Below, in pieces: positions 30,924 through 40,681 of a stretch of DNA of 64,000 nucleotides. The translations under genes and the position numbers were made by a program. Every line of letters starts with the position of its first letter. Position 1 is the stretch's first letter. This DNA is from Oryzias latipes (Eukaryota; Chordata; Actinopteri; Beloniformes; Adrianichthyidae), in the NCBI RefSeq assembly GCF_002234675.1, contig NC_019876.2:22924398-22988397 (forward strand), given 5' to 3'. Under the pieces are notes generated by a model. That model had not been told where the DNA came from. It was given only the letters and a program-made list of their open reading frames with translations, and ran no database searches.

Positions 30924-33900
30924 ATGACAGAACGAACTGGCCATCACGTTCATCAGTGTTCAATGCGTTTAAACTCAAGAGCCCGCCGCTAGAAGACAGA
31001 CCGGGGGAGGGTCCATCTGTCACTCAGGAAAATAACTTCCTCTACGTTCCTGTCAAGCTATGCCACCAGTCCCAGACTCATGAATGTCAGGCTCTCATTG
31101 ATTCTGGAGCAGAACAAAGCTTTATTGACTCTCATTTCCAAGCTCAGCCTCCCCGTCAAACCTCTGGACCATCCGGTCAAAGCTGGGTTAGGCGGACAAC
31201 TGCTAACTCGCATTGCTCATCGTACCAAGCCAGTCCAACTCATCACCTCCGGAAACCATCATGAATTCCTGCAATTTTACATCACCCAAACTCTCCAGTC
31301 TCCTGTTATCTTATGATTCCCTTGGTTACGTAATCACAATCCACAATTCAACTGGGCTAACTACCATATCACCAACTGGAGCACCCACTGTATAGCTAAC
31401 TGTCTCCGCTCTGCCATTCCCTCGGTGCCCCCCATTCCTGATCTGGTTCCGGAAGAGATTGACCTCACCAAGGTACCCTCCTCAGCTCGTGTTCAGTAAA
31501 ATTAAGGTGGGTGGTTTACCCCCTCACAGGCCCTATGACTGCTCCATCGAGCTATCAAGCGGAGCCCGCCTTTTCAATCTGTCCGGCCCGGAAAGACTCG
31601 CGATAGAGAAATATATACACAAATCCCTCTCTTCAGGTCACATTCGCCCTTCCTGTTCTCCTGTCGGTGCCGGCTTCTTCTTCGTACAGAAGAAAGACAA
31701 AACCCTGCAGCCCTGCATCGATAACCGGGAACTTAACCAGATCACTGTAAAAATAAATATTCTCTGCCTCTTATCAGCTCCGCCTTAGATTCTGTTCAGG
31801 ATGCATGTTTTCCAAGTAAGATCTAGGGAACACGTACCATCTTGTTCGCATGCGTGAGGGGGATGAATGGAAAACTGCCTTCAAACCCCTCTAGGGCATT
31901 TCGAATACCTAGTGATGCCCTTTGGGCTCACTAACGCCCCAGCAGCGTTTCAGCACCTCGTTAACGATGTTCTCCGGGATTTTCTTAATAGATTTGTGTT
32001 TGTCTATCTTGACGACATTCTCATCTTTTCTCCAAATATAGAACAACACCCCTTCCATGTACGTCAGGTTCTAGAACATCTTCTAGAGAATCAACTTTTG
32101 TTAAAGCTGAAAAATGCGAGTTTCACATGTCCACAGATTCATTCCTAGGGTTCACTATCGAACCGGGTAATATTCGTCCTGACCCAGCCAAGGTTTCTGC
32201 GGTTTCTGATTGGGAACCACCAGAGTCTCGGAAGCAGTTACAACGCTTTTTTATTTTCGCAAATTTTTACCGCAGATTCATTCGTAATTAGTCCTCTCGC
32301 CGCACCTCTCACCCAACTCACTTCCATCAATAAACCTTTGGTTTGGAATCCCGAGGCCCAAGCCGCATTCGATAATCTCAAGAAAATGTTTCTCTCCGCT
32401 CCTATTCTTATTCAACCCAATCCTCAGCGTCAGTTCATTGTCGAGGTTGACGCCTCGGATACAGGGGCCGTCCTGTCCCAACGTGAGGAAGCCACCGGTA
32501 AACTCAAGCCATGCGCGTTCTTTTCACAAAAACTCTCCCCGGCAGAGCAAAATTATGACGTGGGTAACCGCGAACTTCTAGCGATTAAACTCGCGTTAGA
32601 AGAATGGCGTCACTGGCTTGAGGGTACAGAACAACCCTTTATTGTATGGACTGACCATAAGAATCTTGCCTATTTACGAACAGCCAAACGGCTAAATTCC
32701 CATCAAGCACGCTGGTGCCTCTTTTTCGACCGGTTCACATTCACCATCACCTATAGGCCGGGGAGTAGGAACGTTAAGCCCACTTTCTCGTGTTTTCAGC
32801 ACCCACGACCACCAGGAGGCCGTTACCATCATTCCGTCCACCTGCGTCATAGGAAACCTTACATATGATATTGAGACGCGCGTTCTGCAGGCTCAACATG
32901 AAGAACCGGGTCATCCTCTTCCCCCCGCTAACAGTTTATACGTCCCTACCTCGTTTCGCTCGGTCGTCCTGGTTTGGGGCCACACCTCCTGTATTGCCTG
33001 CCACGGGGGGACCCAAAGAACACTCGATTTAATCAAGCGTAGGTTTTTCTGGCCGACCATGGAGCGGAATGTTAGGGAGTTCATTGCTGCTTGTACCATC
33101 TGTGCCAGGTCTAAATCTTCCAATGCGCCCCCGGCCGGACTGTTACATTCCATACCCATCGCCGAACGTCCATGGTCCCACCTCGCTTTAGACTTCGTTA
33201 CTGGGTTACCTCCGTCTTCAGGTAACACCATTATTCTCACCATAGTTTATCGCTTCTCCAAAGCCGCTCAGTTTATCCCCTTGCCTAAGCTCCCCTCAGC
33301 CACGGAAATGGCCGAAATCCTGGTTCATCAAGTTTTTAGACACCACGGTATACCCCGGGACATCGTGTCCGTCCGGGGACCACAATTCATGTCCCAGGTC
33401 TGGAGGGCGTTCTGCTCTCCCCTGGGCACCACGGTTAGCCTAACCTCAGGTTATTATCCTCAATCCAATGGACAAGCAGAGCGAGCAAATCAAGAGCTGG
33501 AAGCTGCCCTCTGCTGTCTGGCCGCGCAAAACCGATCTGCTTGGTCCAAATTTCTGGTATGGATGGAGTATTCGCACAACAATCACCCTTCCTCCGCCAC
33601 TGGTATGTCCCCCATTTGAAGCTTCACTCAGCTACTCACCTCCTCTGTTCCCCTCTCACGAGCTAGATCTGGGTGTACCCTCTGTACAACACCATCTGCG
33701 GCGCATCCCGCGTCTGGCGCCAAGACAAGGCTGCTCTCTTGTGCACCCGGGAGAGTAACTGCCGTTTGGCCAACCGTTACAGGAGAGCGGGTCCTGATTA
33801 TCAACCGGGCCAGAAAGTCTGGCTGTCATCTCGGAACATTCCTCTCCAAGCTACTTCCTGCAAACTGGCACCCCGTTACATTGGCCCGTATGTCATCGAG

Positions 33901-34085
33901 AGGGTCATCAACCCTACGTGCGTCAGACTGCGGCTCCCGATGGCTCTCAAGGTACACCTGTCCTTCCATATCTCGCTCATTCTAGGAGACTCCCCTTTGC
34001 CCGCCGTCCGCTTCCCCACCACCCGCCCAGGCCATCGACGGCGCTCCTGCCTTCACAGTTAGTCGGATTTTGGACATTCGCCACC
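30924..34085 (+). pseudogene. pol: gag remnant plus broken pol of the old sushi-type copy
   Basis: The gag start MTERTGHH runs straight into the gag end VHQC...RLNSR, so about 900 bp between two Thr-Gly-His codon triplets is missing. Pol keeps the protease ([14 protein letters not shown] near 31100), reverse transcriptase ([22 protein letters not shown] near 32000), RNase H (VEVDASD near 32445), integrase ([12 protein letters not shown] near 33465) and a start of the chromodomain. Reading needs all three frames: I see breaks near 31315, 31500, 31760, 32145, 32290, 32790 and 33615. It is not functional. Confidence 0.88.
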
Positions 34086-34107
34086 GGGGGTTTTCAGTAT
34101 TTCAGTC

Positions 34108-34735
34108 AGACAACTCATGCAGTAGTAATAATATTTATTTTTCACATCTTTTAGTTTTCTTTCACATACTTTGTTGCTTTCACATTCTTTGACATTCACT
34201 TTCCTTTAAGTTAGCATTCACTTTCCTCAGAGTAAGCATTTCACATTCCTTCAAGTTAGCATACACTTTCCTCCGAGTAAGCATTTCACATTCCTTCAAG
34301 TTAGCATTCACTTTTCTCCGAGTAAGCATTTCACATTCCTTCAAGTTAGCATTTCACTTTCCTTTTACTTGCACTTCACTTTGCTTTCACTTTGCATTTC
34401 ACTTGCTTTAATTTTGCATTTCACTTTGCATTTCACTTTGCATTTCACTTTGCATTTCACTTTCCTTTAGTTTGGCATAAAACTCCGTGCAATTCCAAGA
34501 GACAAATTTCCATAAACTTTTGGGTAATAACTACCCCTAACGGAGCTCACAGGTGGAAGCCGGGGAGGAGGGTGGGGCAAAGTACGCAGTGCTGCAGTAA
34601 AGAAGGATGAACAACTTACACACCTGGACTTAAATAGGATGCTGCACAGGTGAGTTGATTAACTGACCCACCCTAGGGGAGTGGCCTAAGTAAAAGCCTG
34701 CCTGAGTTGCCTGCCCGAAATGCTCCCAAGGTCGC
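34108..34735. mobile_element. Insertion with tandem repeats inside the old pol chromodomain
   Basis: Chromodomain coding stops near 34108 and resumes at 34739 (LVDWEGY). The intervening sequence has three 45-bp units at 34209-34343 (each starting AGTTAGCAT), then 12-bp TTTGCATTTCAC units at about 34411-34458. It then runs through CTTAAATAGGATGCTGCACA, which could be a promoter-like stretch. No inverted ends or clear target duplication were found. Confidence 0.5.
34209..34343 (+). repeat. 45-bp tandem repeat, three units
   Basis: Units start at 34209, 34254 and 34299 with a few base differences, and a partial fourth starts at 34344. A separate 12-bp tandem (TTTGCATTTCAC) follows at about 34411-34458 and encodes the repeating FAFH pattern by chance. 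Confidence 0.9.
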
Positions 34736-34922
34736 TCACTTGGTGGACTGGGAGGGTTACGTCCAGAGGAGTGCTCGTGGATCTCTCGCTCCATCCAGAG
34801 GATCTTCTTCCAAGCTCTCCATATTAATCATAAATTACTAATAAATCTTTTCGAAGAACAAGCGGCTCTGAATACTTCCGGGTTTCAGCATCTGGGTCTG
34901 CCACGTCTTTGACGTCATGACA

Positions 34923-35002
34923 GTGCGTTTATTACTTTTTAACGTACTTCGCGTCGGATGGTTCAGGCTTCCACGTCGTGCGTTAAAAAGTAATAAACGC
35001 AC
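34923..35002. repeat. Perfect 22-bp inverted repeat with a 36-bp loop
   Basis: The left arm at 34923-34944 begins GTGCGTTTATTACTTTTTAA. The right arm at 34981-35002 is its exact reverse complement. It lies immediately after the LTR end, in the shell repeat, and could form a cruciform or hairpin. Confidence 0.9.
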
Positions 35003-36009
35003 ACTTTGTTGGCCATTAACCCTTACTTAACAAATAACAGTAACAACTAACTATCTAACTAATGAACTTACTGTATAGGTGTTGTAGAATAAGTATGTGT
35101 GTCAGTGAGCTGCGTGTGTAAGAGGAAGTGGCCGGAGAAGAGCTGGAGTTAGTCAGAGAGCTCGCTTTTGCTTTGCATGCACTCTCCCCTCCCTTCGCTG
35201 TAACCGCTCCCTCCTCTTTCTTACACACGCAGCGCAAGGTTTCAGCACATACACATCCTCAATCTACAACACGGGTTTCAATGTGGACACATGTGGGTTG
35301 TAGATAGGTGCGGCTTTTGTATGTACAAAATGATTTATCGTTTAAAAATTTAATGGGTGCAGCTTATAATCAGATGCGCTCTATAGTCCGGAAATTACGA
35401 CAGGTCTTTGTTTTCCTCATCTGTGCTGGAATCTAAATCTAAAATTTATGGTAGGATGGCTCTGATATTGCTCTCTATTGTTGTTGCACCAGTAATGTTA
35501 GATTGTGTATGTGGGGGGCAGTAAGCTAGCTGCAGAGTGTCTAAACAGATAGATGACGGGTAGTTGGGTCAGGTTTACTCCGCACCAGTTCCAGTTCCAC
35601 CCACAACTCGGAGGGAAATTTCTATTAAACCACTGGTACGCTCCAGAAACTATATCCTAGAAATGAAAAAGGTTTGTTGATTTGGGTTAAAGATGTCAAT
35701 CTTAATGAAAGACCAGTGGGAACACTTTGAAAATAGATCCAAACATTATCAGAGGGGGACTTTCCAATTTTACAATATTTGCTGAGCTGGTGTGAACTGC
35801 CCTCCTAAATATTTTCTTTTTGTAAATACAAAAACAAAAATACAAAAACAAATACAAAATTTGTAAAATAAATATTTTAATAAAATATTCTTTGTTTCTG
35901 ATCAGGGTTTTATTTACACCACATTTATTTAAGTATCATAGAATCATAAATCCAGTTTTTAAACTATTCTCATATTTGTCTCAGCAGTTTCAGAAGTAGC
36001 AGAGCAAAG

Positions 36010-38044
36010 ATGAAGCTGAGTTTGTTCCTGTTCATCCTTGTTGGTGAGTTGGCCGTCAGCTGCTCTCTGATCATCTCCTTTTCTTTGGCAGTCACAGTGA
36101 AACAGAAAAAGTCTCATTTAGAAGAAGAAATTTGAATTTGATCAGATTGTTCAGAAGCAGATTTTTGTTTTTCTCTCAGGTCCTTGTTGCGTCATGACAA
36201 ACCAGCTTCTCCAGTATCACTTCATTAATGAAAACAAGAGTTGGGATCAAGCCCGGCTCTACTGCAAAGACAACAATCACACTGACCTGGCCACAGTGAG
36301 CAGCATGGCAGACATGAACAGACTCAGGCAGCATTTAGGAAACAGGAACACTTGGATTGGTCTGTACAGAGAAGCTAATGGCAGCAGAATGTGGCAATGG
36401 TCTCAGCCTGATGTGAAGTTCAATGAAAGCCAAAAGGATGAATGGTATACAAACGAACCAAATGATGTGAATACAGAGAACTGTGGGACTTTATGGACCG
36501 ACAAAAAGTGGGCGGACCTGTCCTGCGACAGAAAACAACCTTTTATCTGCTATGATGGTGAGAATGTGCAAGTGTCACTTCTAATGTAAAGCACTAAGAA
36601 GCTTGTAAATATTGGAAACTTCTTCCATTCTTTATAAAAACCTTTTTGACAGAATTTGACAAGATTTTGAGAATATTTTTTGCTTCCACAGAAACAAACT
36701 CATCTCATGTTGTTTACGTTGAAGAGAGTCTGAACTGGACTGATGCTCAGAGCTTCTGCAGGAACCGTCACACAGACCTGATTAGTGGACCACAGCAGAT
36801 AAAAAAACTGGATTGGGGGATGATGAATGCATTAGTCCATAAGTCCCAGGGTGGTTTCATTTTCATCGGCCTGTTTAGAGACGCCTGGCAGTGGTCTGAT
36901 GGGAGCAGCTTTTCCTTCAGGTTCTGGAATCTGCAGTATGATGATGAGAAAAACAACAGGAGTTGTGCCATGATGAATGAGGGAGGAAGGTGGAGTTCTG
37001 AGAATTGTAATAAAGAACATCCCTTCATCTGCTATGATGGTGAAAGGAGTTTGAAAGTGACAGATCAGTGGAGGAAGTTCAGCCGATGTCTGTGCATGTT
37101 GAACGGGCCTCCTCTTTGTTTTTTAAATCTTTGTTTATTCTCTTGATAAAATTTAGAGTTTAGTGGATTTTTGATTCTCTGTCATGTAATTTGTTTTATT
37201 AGGTCTATTATGTCTAATTGTTTTTCCTCTTTTTATTTGGGGAATTGATCTGTTCTAAATGTTAATTTCTTGAATCTTCATTTTTTCTTTTACTGCCCAG
37301 AATTAAAGACAGTTTTTTAAAGGGTAATACGTTTACGAACAGTCTCTTTTTGTCTTTCGCTCAGTCAGTTTTAGGACACATCTTTAACTTATACATTTTT
37401 TACGTTTCAAAAAGAGTTGGCAATCAGATGAAGACTGATTTGCTTTAGAGTACAAAATTAGGATTCTGTCTGAAGTCTTAACTTTTTCTCCTCTTCGTCT
37501 TAACACAATTCTTTTTTTGTCAGTGATTAACAACCCAACACTTTGTGTCAAACTTTTATCCTCAAATTGCAACTGTCAAAGTGAAACTGCATCTTTACTT
37601 TTTGAAAAAATATTTGTTGTGTTTTTTAAACATCATTTTTGCAGTCAAAATCTTTGAAATTACTCACAGTTTCTGTTTTTTTTTTTTCGTTTATCATATG
37701 TTCGTTCACTAACAGATCATGTGATCCTGATCAAAGAGAACAGAACCTGGGAGGAGGCCTTATACTACTGCAGACATCACCACCATGACCTGGTCACCAT
37801 CACTAACCCAGAGGACCAAATTTGGGTCCAGGAGAAAACCAAGAATGCCTCCTCTCCCTTTGTGTGGACTGGACTGCGCTACACCTGCTCTCTGGGGTTC
37901 TGGTTCTGGGTCAGTGACGAGGTGGTCCACTATAAGAACTGGGCTTCACCTGGACAGGTGAATGAGTGTGACATGTCAGGAGCCATGGAGACAGGAGGAG
38001 AACACAAGTGGTTTGATTCTTCACATGTGCATTACATACAATGA
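36010..38044 (+). CDS. Secreted three-CTLD C-type lectin-like gene, copy 2
   Basis: Exons are 36010-36043, 36180-36557, 36692-37039 and 37716-38044, all phase 1 with GT/AG borders; 362 codons. Signal peptide: MKLSLFLFILVG. CTLD1 has WIGL, an EPND motif and WADLSC. CTLD2 has FIGLF, FRFWNLQ and WSSENC. CTLD3 has NRTWEEALYYC, WTGL, FWFWVSD, YKNW and ECDMSG. Against copy 3 the last exon diverges right after EHKWF, ending DSSHVHYIQ. The FFCF end with the last CTLD cysteine is lost, so the third domain probably lacks its outer disulphide or the exon end is displaced. No membrane segment follows, so the product should be secreted. A function in carbohydrate or microbe binding is inferred from the fold. 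Fish CLEC20A-like or mannose-receptor-like genes are the nearest named group. Confidence 0.85.
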
Positions 38045-39385
38045 ATCGAAATTCTGTTTCTTACTCTCTCATGTCTGTTCAAGAGAAGAAAAAAAATAAA
38101 AATAAATTAACATAAATAAGTGAAAGGAATGAAAAGAAAGATTATTTTACAAAAGGTAATACTTTTGTTCTCTGCTTGCATTTTACCTTTATTTTGTGGT
38201 TTGCAGCTAAAAAATGCAATAGAAAATGCGCAACTGTAACTGTGTTTGGTGAATATGCAGTAGTTTAAGTCAACTGCAAACTTTGCAGTGATGTTAGAAG
38301 TTTGTAGAAGACTCATGTGACAGGTTTCCTGTTTTTTGCTCAACAGGATACAACTGAGAGTAGGATACTGGGACCCCATGTGTTTGACCAGGGATCTGCA
38401 TGTCACCAAGTTTTCTTTATTTTCTGTTTACAATGTACAGATTCTGCTGCAGTCATCAATAAAAAGGGAAGCAATCGGCAGATGTTCGGGTCCAGACTCT
38501 CTTCATTTGTCCAGCAGAACAAGAACACAACGCAGATTTCTTTGGGTCCACGGATGAGCATCACAAACTAAATTGCAATCAGGCAGATACGCGCCTGTTA
38601 CACTTACAAAGAGAAAACCCCACTTTGAGGGCGTGGTTTGACAGAATAACTGAAGTTGTGTTTGTAAATCAAGTTACTTGTTAAGAAAATGTATTTCCAT
38701 ACTCATCATTTTATTTTTCTTTCAAACACATTGAAAATAAAGACAAAAGTTTAAAATAGACAGATAAAACAAGACAGTGGGCTTACAAAAAGGAGTGGGT
38801 TCAAGAGAAATCTTGTGTGATCCCACTCCTTGTCTACAACATCTGATGATCTGCATATTTCTATTGACAGTTTTGTTCAAAACATTCACATTACACTATG
38901 TATGGCACCTATGTAGAAGTGACATTTTTGTTTTTATTGATCATTTTTGTTTAGTCAATGTCTTTGAATGTGTTAGTTAGTCCTATTATTGTACCAAATC
39001 ATAGTTTGTCTGCATCCACTCATAGTAGCTTCAAAACAACCCCAGCTCTGACTTCAGCTCCCTGGGAACCCAAGACTGCAGACATGCAGCTGTGAGGAGC
39101 TGAACTCTTGTGTGTCCAAAACGGTATAACTGACTGGGATTTTCAAAAGCACTTTCGGTGTTCTCAGATTGAATGTAACCATTGTCTGTCCACTCTTCGT
39201 TTGCAAGTAAAATTTCAAAGAGTCTTTGACTCTTGACTCTATTTGACTCTTTTTGTATGTCTGGAAAACTGAGTTAAAAGCATTTCTTCACAGTTAGTTT
39301 TCAGAAAAAGTTTTCTGACATAACTTAATCCTTCAAGCAGGATTGAAAATATCCAGACTCAGCTGGAACCCCTGGAATTCATCAG
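38045..39385. other. Downstream of lectin copy 2; no gene recognised
   Basis: AT-rich sequence with short frames only. A stretch near 38775-38840 (AGTGGGTTCAAG, GATCCCACTCC) resembles LINE 3' UTR text. Sequence similar to the 3' flank of copy 3 was not obvious, so the two copies diverge soon after exon 4. Confidence 0.45.
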
Positions 39386-39389
39386 GAAT

Positions 39390-39665
39390 AAAATTCTGAG
39401 CAGATCACTTTGGTTTTATCTAGGTTCAAAGATAATTTATTGTAATCCATCCATGATTTTATTTTGTCGAACTCTGTGTTTACCACATTCACAAGTTCCC
39501 TATGATTGTTTGTAGAATGAATATATTTGTGTCAACAGCAAATAATATGAGTTTAAAAATGTTTTGAAACATTGAATTGTATCATTTATGTAAATATTAA
39601 ATAGCAGTGGACACAGAATTGATTCTTGTGGAACACCAAAACTAATGTCTTTGGATTCTGATTAG
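39390..39665 (-). pseudogene. Reverse transcriptase fragment of a decayed LINE
   Basis: The minus strand reads ISFGVPQESILCPLLFNIYI, the GVPQGS-LGPLLF block of LINE polymerases. A shift to another frame then gives TNIFILQ and a WITINYL-type end like the region after the ADD motif. The catalytic ADD is not intact. The fragment is about 275 bp; the clade cannot be fixed (jockey/CR1-like). Confidence 0.6.
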
Positions 39666-40389
39666 AGGTTTAGAGATACTATTTTTTCACCACTGTCATA
39701 CCGATATCCTCACAATCATTTGTTAAAAACCAAGGGTATTTGGCAAATTAGTTCTTGAATTTATGAATTGGACAGTTCTTATTGCAAAGGGAGCTAAATA
39801 TTTCTAAGAAAAAAAAAAAGAAAAAGAAAACATTTATAAGCAATTTTTTTTCATGTCCTAACCTTTCATAGACTGGTTATTTTATTATTCACCTGTGTCC
39901 CATCAGTCCTGTTTGCATAATGTCTTGGAAGATTAGGAAAAAAGATAAGACTGGGAGACGATAAAAAGAGGCACATGTCAGCATGTCAGATCAGAAAACT
40001 AAAGATTGTCGGGCTGTGGTTTCCCGGTGATGGCGATTGCGCAACTCTTCAGGACGTGCGTGGGGAGGGAAATCACTGCGCATGACAAGCACTCTTTGCT
40101 CTGAAACTTTTACTCGTCTTGAGCAGGTAAGTACAGATGATGTTTATTTACAGCAACAGGGTTGCAATATTTGCTCAGGCTCTTGCTCGGCACAGAACAG
40201 CGGAGAGACTTGTCCATGCGATGAGCGTGAGCACCAACTGAAAACTCTTCACGTTACCCACAACTTAATCTGAACTCCAAGTATCGCGTTACTTCTTAAC
40301 CAATAAGAATAGGCTGACAGGGGTTATCCTATGTTGAAGAAGCTGCCTTACAATATATTCCAGTATTTAATAAAATAACTAAATGAAAG
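39666..40389. other. No gene recognised; LTR-like scraps
   Basis: At 39880-40000 the text TCACCTGTGTCCCATCAGTC, and GGCACATGTCAGCATGTCAG resembles the duplicated solo-LTR region at 61060-61320. A 78-codon frame at 40037-40273 has several Cys residues (CNICSGSCSAQNSG) but no recognised domain or splice support. Confidence 0.4.
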
Positions 40390-40566
40390 TGTAGTGTTTT
40401 CAATGATGAGACGTTGTTGCTTTAGGATGGCTCTTTATTCCGCCATTAGTACAACTCTGTTACAACCAGAATGCAGCGTGTGCTTATCCTTAACAGTGTA
40501 ACATTCACGGCCTTGCAATAAAATCAGACTTTAGTGTGATGAACAATAACTAGTCAATATGCCACA
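40390..40566 (-). repeat. 3' LTR of the K02A2.6-like element
   Basis: It is 177 bp and matches 44634-44810 with a handful of substitutions. The adjacent internal sequence at 40567-40580 is AAAAGGGGAGGTAA on the minus strand, a polypurine tract. Confidence 0.9.
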
Positions 40567-40681
40567 TTACCTCCCCTTTTAACTGGGATACCTTAACAAC
40601 ATCAATTTCTGCAAAATAGACGAAACAGGTTTCTTACAGTCTGTCCTAAAGTCATTAATCTCAAAAAGAAATATTTTAATA

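Larger units (their letters stand above)
30876..34922 (+). mobile_element. Old degenerate sushi-type Ty3/Gypsy copy
   Basis: It is the same lineage as the element at 20423-25927 but in plus orientation and heavily damaged. Only the last about 52 bp of the 5' LTR remain (TTCTGGGTTTCAGCATCTGG...GTCATGACA). The 3' LTR end (about 34868-34922) is nearly the same text. The LTR is followed by GAACGAACTGG, the counterpart of the self-priming site. Gag is almost wholly deleted, pol is broken, and foreign sequence of about 630 bp interrupts the chromodomain. Confidence 0.88.
30160..35402. mobile_element. DNA repeat shell (CCGTAA...TTACGACAG) split by an LTR element
   Basis: The left end AACCGTAAATTCTGGATTG and the right end, ATAGTCCGGAAATTACGACAG, are inverted relatives. 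Both resemble a common fish repeat with a CCGTAATTTCCGGACTATA-type start. The empty site exists in block B near 55455 (GGATCCAAGTCTGTCATTG). The LTR element at 30876-34922 sits inside it. The remaining shell (30160-30875, 34923-35402) has no transposase frame. Confidence 0.55.
15060..36009. repeat. Segmental duplication block A (upstream of lectin copy 2), with later insertions
   Basis: Blocks at about 15180-20417, 25928-26328, 28146-30160 and 35405-36009 align in the same order and strand with 47640-55952. Shared landmarks include GTAAGCAATGATGCTGATAC (17881 and 50628), the Harbinger relic (about 18700 and 51310), and the text leading into the lectin promoter (35650 and 55740). Between these blocks lie insertions private to A: the sushi LTR element, a hAT element with a nested element, a MITE, and the 30.2-35.4 kb nest. 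The outer edges are approximate. Confidence 0.8.

Noticed and set aside
34209..34460. CRISPR-like regular repeats
   Set aside because: The units are direct tandem repeats without unique spacers in a eukaryotic genome; also true of the A-rich arrays at 10,950-11,410.
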